Assembly (NCBI GenBank): GCA_022821545.1
Contig: JAJEDJ010000034.1
Coordinates: forward strand, 186,001-250,000
From: Caldilineaceae bacterium
Lineage (GTDB): Bacteria > Chloroflexota > Anaerolineae > Caldilineales > Caldilineaceae
DNA: 64,000 nt
Direction of reading: 5' to 3'
Shown here: positions 60,829 through 64,000 of the stretch, in pieces
Layout of the letters: each line of letters opens with the position of its first letter
Position numbering within the stretch: position 1 is the first letter of the stretch
Program-made: the position numbers and the translations under genes
The notes under the pieces: generated by a model
What the model saw: the letters and a program-made list of their open reading frames with translations, nothing else
Databases searched by the model: none
What the model was told of the DNA's origin: nothing

Positions 60829-61896
60829 TCACTTCTTGCGCGGATATGCGACAACGGGTGAGCGTACCGCCACTTGTAGGGGCAAGTCCGAGACATAGGC
60901 ATCCGACGGCCCGGAACGCGCAGTGAGATGAGTACCTGTTGGAAGTTGCACCGTAATCAGCTGATCGTGTCCAAAAAAGAGCGAATGCCGCACCCGGGCC
61001 GCGGGTAGGCCGGGCTGCGCGGGAAGGAGCTCAATATTCTCCGGCCGGAGCAGTATGTCCACTGGTCCGCGAATCTGCTTACGCGCAGCCAGGTTTCCCA
61101 ACTCACACTCAATGGTATCCCCCTGCCCGATTCCGGGAAGGAAATTTGCCTCTCCGATGAACTCCGCTACTGATCGAGAGGCGGGGTCTGTGTACAGTTC
61201 GTGAGGGGAGGCCGCCTGCTTTACGCTTCCATCCAGCATAACCGCGACACGGTCAACCATACTCAATGCCTCCTCCTGATCATGGGTGACGAATATCGCG
61301 GTCGCCTTAGCCGCGTGCAGAATCTCCCCTAATTCTGCGCGTACGCGTGCTCTGAGACCGGCATCCAGATTGCTGAATGGCTCGTCCAACAGGATAAGCG
61401 CTGGATTCGGAGCCAGTGCCCTGGCCAGCGCGACTCTCTGCTGCTGCCCGCCGCTCAGCTCATGCGGCATCCGCTCTTCAAGTCCTGACAGCCCCGTCAG
61501 TTCCAGGATCTCCAGTGAACGCGCCCTCTTGTCCGCCGCTGACATGCGGCGCAACCCAAACTCTATGTTCGCCAGCACACTGACATGCGGAAAAAGTGCA
61601 TAGTCCTGAAAAACCATGCCCACGCGCCGCCTTTCCGGCTGTACGTGGACGGAGCTGCTGGCCACTGTGGTGCCGTCAATCTCAATGCTTCCGGCATCAA
61701 CGCGCTCAAATCCGGCAATGAGCCGCAGGGTCGTCGTCTTACCGCACCCTGAAGGGCCCAGTAGAGCAATAAACTCGCCCCGGTTGACCGTCAAAGAGAC
61801 ATCGTTAACCGCCAGGACCGGTGCATTCCTGGTGCCAAACTGTTTGGAAACACCCTGAAGGTGAAGCCCGGCTGGCTTCCGTCGCGGTAGACTCAC
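60829..61896 (-). CDS. Fbp/Pot-type ABC importer ATPase
   Basis: 355 aa with GPSGCGKTT, FQDYALFP, LSGGQQQR, LLDEPFSNLDA and FVTHDQEEA, all intact, and a TOBE-2-like C-terminus (PVDILLRPENIELLP). This is the ferric-iron/spermidine/thiamine-type group (FbpC/PotA). It starts at GTG 61896 without a good ribosome site. It lies 38 bp after the double-length permease, so the two form one system; the binding protein is not in the window and should be upstream, beyond the right edge. Confidence 0.92.
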   Translation of the reverse strand: MSLPRRKPAGLHLQGVSKQFGTRNAPVLAVNDVSLTVNRGEFIALLGPSGCGKTTTLRLIAGFERVDAGSIEIDGTTVASSSVHVQPERRRVGMVFQDYALFPHVSVLANIEFGLRRMSAADKRARSLEILELTGLSGLEERMPHELSGGQQQRVALARALAPNPALILLDEPFSNLDAGLRARVRAELGEILHAAKATAIFVTHDQEEALSMVDRVAVMLDGSVKQAASPHELYTDPASRSVAEFIGEANFLPGIGQGDTIECELGNLAARKQIRGPVDILLRPENIELLPAQPGLPAARVRHSLFFGHDQLITVQLPTGTHLTARSGPSDAYVSDLPLQVAVRSPVVAYPRKK

Positions 61897-61934
61897 GGCG
61901 AGAACGGACGATGTTCGGCGGCTTGCGTCTTGGC

Positions 61935-63551
61935 CTAGCCGCTGACCACCTCCCTTTCCTCCTGCATGAGAACAAGAAAAATACTGAATGCCGACATCGC
62001 CAGGAGAACCAGAGCTGGCGCGGCAGCCCGGGCAAAGAAGGCTTCATCCGTCGCCGACCAAATCTGCGTCGCCAGGGTCGAAAACCCTGTCGGGCTCAAC
62101 AGCAGTGTCGCCGGCAGCTCCTTCACCGTCGTCAGAAAGACGAGAGCCATGCCCGCCAGAACGCCCGGCCGCACGATCGGTGCCGTAATCCTCCTGAAGA
62201 CGGCGCGGTTGCCCAGGCCCAGGCTGCGCCCTGCCTCTTCCAGGCGGGGATTCATCTGCATAAGGCTTGTCTGCATTGCCCCCATTGCCTGCGGCAAGAA
62301 GCGGACGACATAAGCGAACACCAGCATCCACATGGTCTGGTAAAGCCACGATGCGAAATTTGCGCCGAAGAACACCAGGCTGAGCGCGATGACGATTCCC
62401 GGCAGTCCGTAACCCAGGTATACGGCCCTTGCCGCAAGCGACATCAGTCGTCCCCCCATCCTGACCGCGGCGTAAGAAACCGGCAGTCCCAGAACGGCGG
62501 CGACTACCGCGGCCAAGGCGCCTGCTCGGAAACTGTTGAGCGTTGCCGTCCAGACCGGCGCCAGCGATTCGCCGGACGCTAAACCCCGCAGCAGCCAGTA
62601 GAAAATCACGCTGGTCGGCAGCACCAGGGCGGCCATAACGACGGCGCCGCAGAAGGCAAGCGCCGGCCATTTTCGACGGGCAAGTACGATACGTTTGCGG
62701 GGCGCGGCTACACCTGCACTACTACGGTAATAGCGTGGACGACCGCGCCCTCTGCTGTTTCTTTCCAGCAGCAACAGTATAATCGTAAACGCGATCAGCG
62801 CCAATGACAGGAATGAGGCAATGTTGCGATCAAAGCTGCTCAGATACTGAACGTATATTGCCCGCGTAAAACTGTTGAAGCGTAACAACGATACCGCGCC
62901 GAAATCACTGAGCGTGTACAGTGCCACCAGCAGCCCGCCGGCCGTGATCGCAGGACGCAGATTTGGTAAAGTCACTCTTAGAAAAGTCTGCAATCCATTG
63001 AATCCTAGCGAACGGGCCGCTTCCTCGAGCGACGGATCCAACCTGTGCAGCGCGGCGCGAGTGCTCATGAAAATGTAGGGATAAGTAAATAGGGTCAAAA
63101 CACACAGTGCGCCGGTGAATCCGTAGATTGACGGCAGCCGCTCCACGCCAAAGGGTGACAGGAGCTCCTGAAGTACACCGCGGGGTCCAAACATGGCAAT
63201 CAGCGTGAATCCGCCTACGTAGCTCGGGATCACGAGTGGCATCATTGCCAGAACAGTCCAGACCCTCCTGCCCGGAAGGTCGGTCCTTTCCGTTAACCAG
63301 GCAAAGGGCAGAGCAAGCGCGAGTGACAACAAGGTTACGCCGCAAACCAACAGAAGGCTGTTCCACATAATGGACAGCATGCGAGTGCGGCCCAACAAGC
63401 CGAGGACTTCAGTCCAGTCGACGCCGGCGGCCCTGAATACCAGGTAAGCCAGCGGCAACAGCATGACTAGGGCGATCAGGAGAACTAGTGCCCTGAACAT
63501 GTAACCGAAGTATCGATGAACGGTCATCCGGGTCGCATCATGGATCACCAT
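61935..63551 (-). CDS. Fbp-type ABC importer permease, fused double domain
   Basis: 538 aa with two binding-protein-dependent permease modules and about 12 helices, as in FbpB and ThiP. Each module has an EAA loop: LEEAARSLGFNGLQTFLRVTLP (about residue 185) and LEEAGRSLGLGNRAVFRRITAP (about 445). The likely substrate is Fe(III), thiamine or a similar small ligand. ATG 63551 has GAGAGGA very close upstream; ATG at 63527 is a plausible alternative. Confidence 0.93.
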   Translation of the reverse strand: MVIHDATRMTVHRYFGYMFRALVLLIALVMLLPLAYLVFRAAGVDWTEVLGLLGRTRMLSIMWNSLLLVCGVTLLSLALALPFAWLTERTDLPGRRVWTVLAMMPLVIPSYVGGFTLIAMFGPRGVLQELLSPFGVERLPSIYGFTGALCVLTLFTYPYIFMSTRAALHRLDPSLEEAARSLGFNGLQTFLRVTLPNLRPAITAGGLLVALYTLSDFGAVSLLRFNSFTRAIYVQYLSSFDRNIASFLSLALIAFTIILLLLERNSRGRGRPRYYRSSAGVAAPRKRIVLARRKWPALAFCGAVVMAALVLPTSVIFYWLLRGLASGESLAPVWTATLNSFRAGALAAVVAAVLGLPVSYAAVRMGGRLMSLAARAVYLGYGLPGIVIALSLVFFGANFASWLYQTMWMLVFAYVVRFLPQAMGAMQTSLMQMNPRLEEAGRSLGLGNRAVFRRITAPIVRPGVLAGMALVFLTTVKELPATLLLSPTGFSTLATQIWSATDEAFFARAAAPALVLLAMSAFSIFLVLMQEEREVVSG

Positions 63552-63568
63552 CCTCTCTCACCCCTCAT

Positions 63569-64000
63569 CTATCCCCCGACCTCAGACTGGGCAGAACTGT
63601 GATCCACCCGATTCCTGTCGGAGTTCAGACCATACTCCCGCATAATCGACGGCCAGAACAACCATGCCAGGCCAAGTGCCGGTTGAAAGAGCGGAAAATA
63701 GCCGTAGTCGGCGCCAAAATGCCGCCAAACGGTTCGTCCGATTGTTTCGGGAATGATCAAACTGAGGGAACCTACCAGAAGAGTGAGGAACGTCTCAAAG
63801 CCTAAAACGCCGACTGACAGACGCCAAGCCCACCTCCTGCGGTAAGCAAAACCTATCGTCGCGGTCAGGTAGCAAACTGCCGCCGCCAGGCTTAGAGTCG
63901 GCGCCAGATAGTTGACAACGCCATCCTTCAGAAAGAGCTGGAACAACGCCCGCACCCCTGTGGAAAGCGCAAGTAACGGATAGGAAACGGTTAAAATGTA
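63569..64000 (-). CDS. Small membrane protein, 5' end beyond window
   Basis: The frame is open to the right edge (143 codons seen), so the start is probably outside; the first GTG in frame is at 63955. Four membrane segments are visible: [64 protein letters not shown], and [13 protein letters not shown]. The polar C-terminal tail is short. No family name known to me; it precedes the iron-type ABC genes on the same strand by 17 bp and could be cotranscribed. Confidence 0.75.
   Translation of the reverse strand, partial: YILTVSYPLLALSTGVRALFQLFLKDGVVNYLAPTLSLAAAVCYLTATIGFAYRRRWAWRLSVGVLGFETFLTLLVGSLSLIIPETIGRTVWRHFGADYGYFPLFQPALGLAWLFWPSIMREYGLNSDRNRVDHSSAQSEVGG

Overview
The window is a 64 kb stretch of high-GC bacterial chromosome with 54 protein-coding genes or gene parts and no rRNA, tRNA, CRISPR array, insertion sequence or prophage that I could recognise. 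The gene set suggests a Chloroflexota-type heterotroph (Anaerolineae/Caldilineae-like, of the sort found in marine or sponge-associated genomes): lipoprotein sugar binding, a TgpA-type transglutaminase, an LCP ligase, a CpXC protein, MenA, and many phytanoyl-CoA-dioxygenase-like (PhyH) oxygenases, sulfatases and Gfo/Idh/MocA genes. This is an inference from gene content; there is no phylogenetic marker RNA in the window.

Layout. 1-6.5 kb: the 3' part of a membrane transglutaminase, a RIO-type kinase, a three-gene SDR/cupin/VOC operon, and a first PhyH oxygenase. 6.5-13.2 kb: an orphan sugar-binding lipoprotein, a homocysteine methyltransferase homologue, an M20 peptidase, a methyltransferase, an Asp-box (BNR) repeat protein and an HpcH/HpaI aldolase; a 15-bp-stem hairpin lies between the last two. 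13.2-20.5 kb: a ribokinase N-terminal relic, PhyH, rhaM (L-rhamnose mutarotase), a polysaccharide deacetylase lipoprotein, a sulfatase, an orphan protein and a Gfo/Idh/MocA dehydrogenase. 20.5-29 kb: a minus-strand operon (two SDRs, a VOC-VOC-beta-domain fusion, a sugar isomerase/epimerase), then plus-strand MFS, split UxaA/SuyAB-type lyase and DUF368 transporter genes. Together these look like carbohydrate or sugar-acid catabolism.

29-33.7 kb holds the most distinctive accessory cassette: three PhyH oxygenases in a row (one fused to HEAT repeats) followed by an MFS transporter whose start overlaps the last oxygenase. 33.9-38.9 kb carries a heterodimeric ABC exporter with one degenerate ATP site and an orphan MalK/UgpC-type ATPase.

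39-49.3 kb is a long co-directional run, partly coupled by 4-nt stop/start overlaps: PolX-PHP, a membrane SH3-like protein, LigA, a TPR-like protein, a CpXC protein, CinA and an LCP protein. The PolX has lost all three catalytic polymerase aspartates while its PHP domain looks intact. The CinA has a degraded C-terminal deamidase motif.

49.3-64 kb, nearly all minus strand, is more housekeeping-like: methyltransferase and alpha/beta hydrolase, an FAD oxidoreductase with MenA and a polytopic membrane protein, a TIGR01777 epimerase, alpha-glucan phosphorylase, glucose-6-phosphate dehydrogenase, an Fbp-type ABC ATPase and permease, and a membrane protein running off the right edge.
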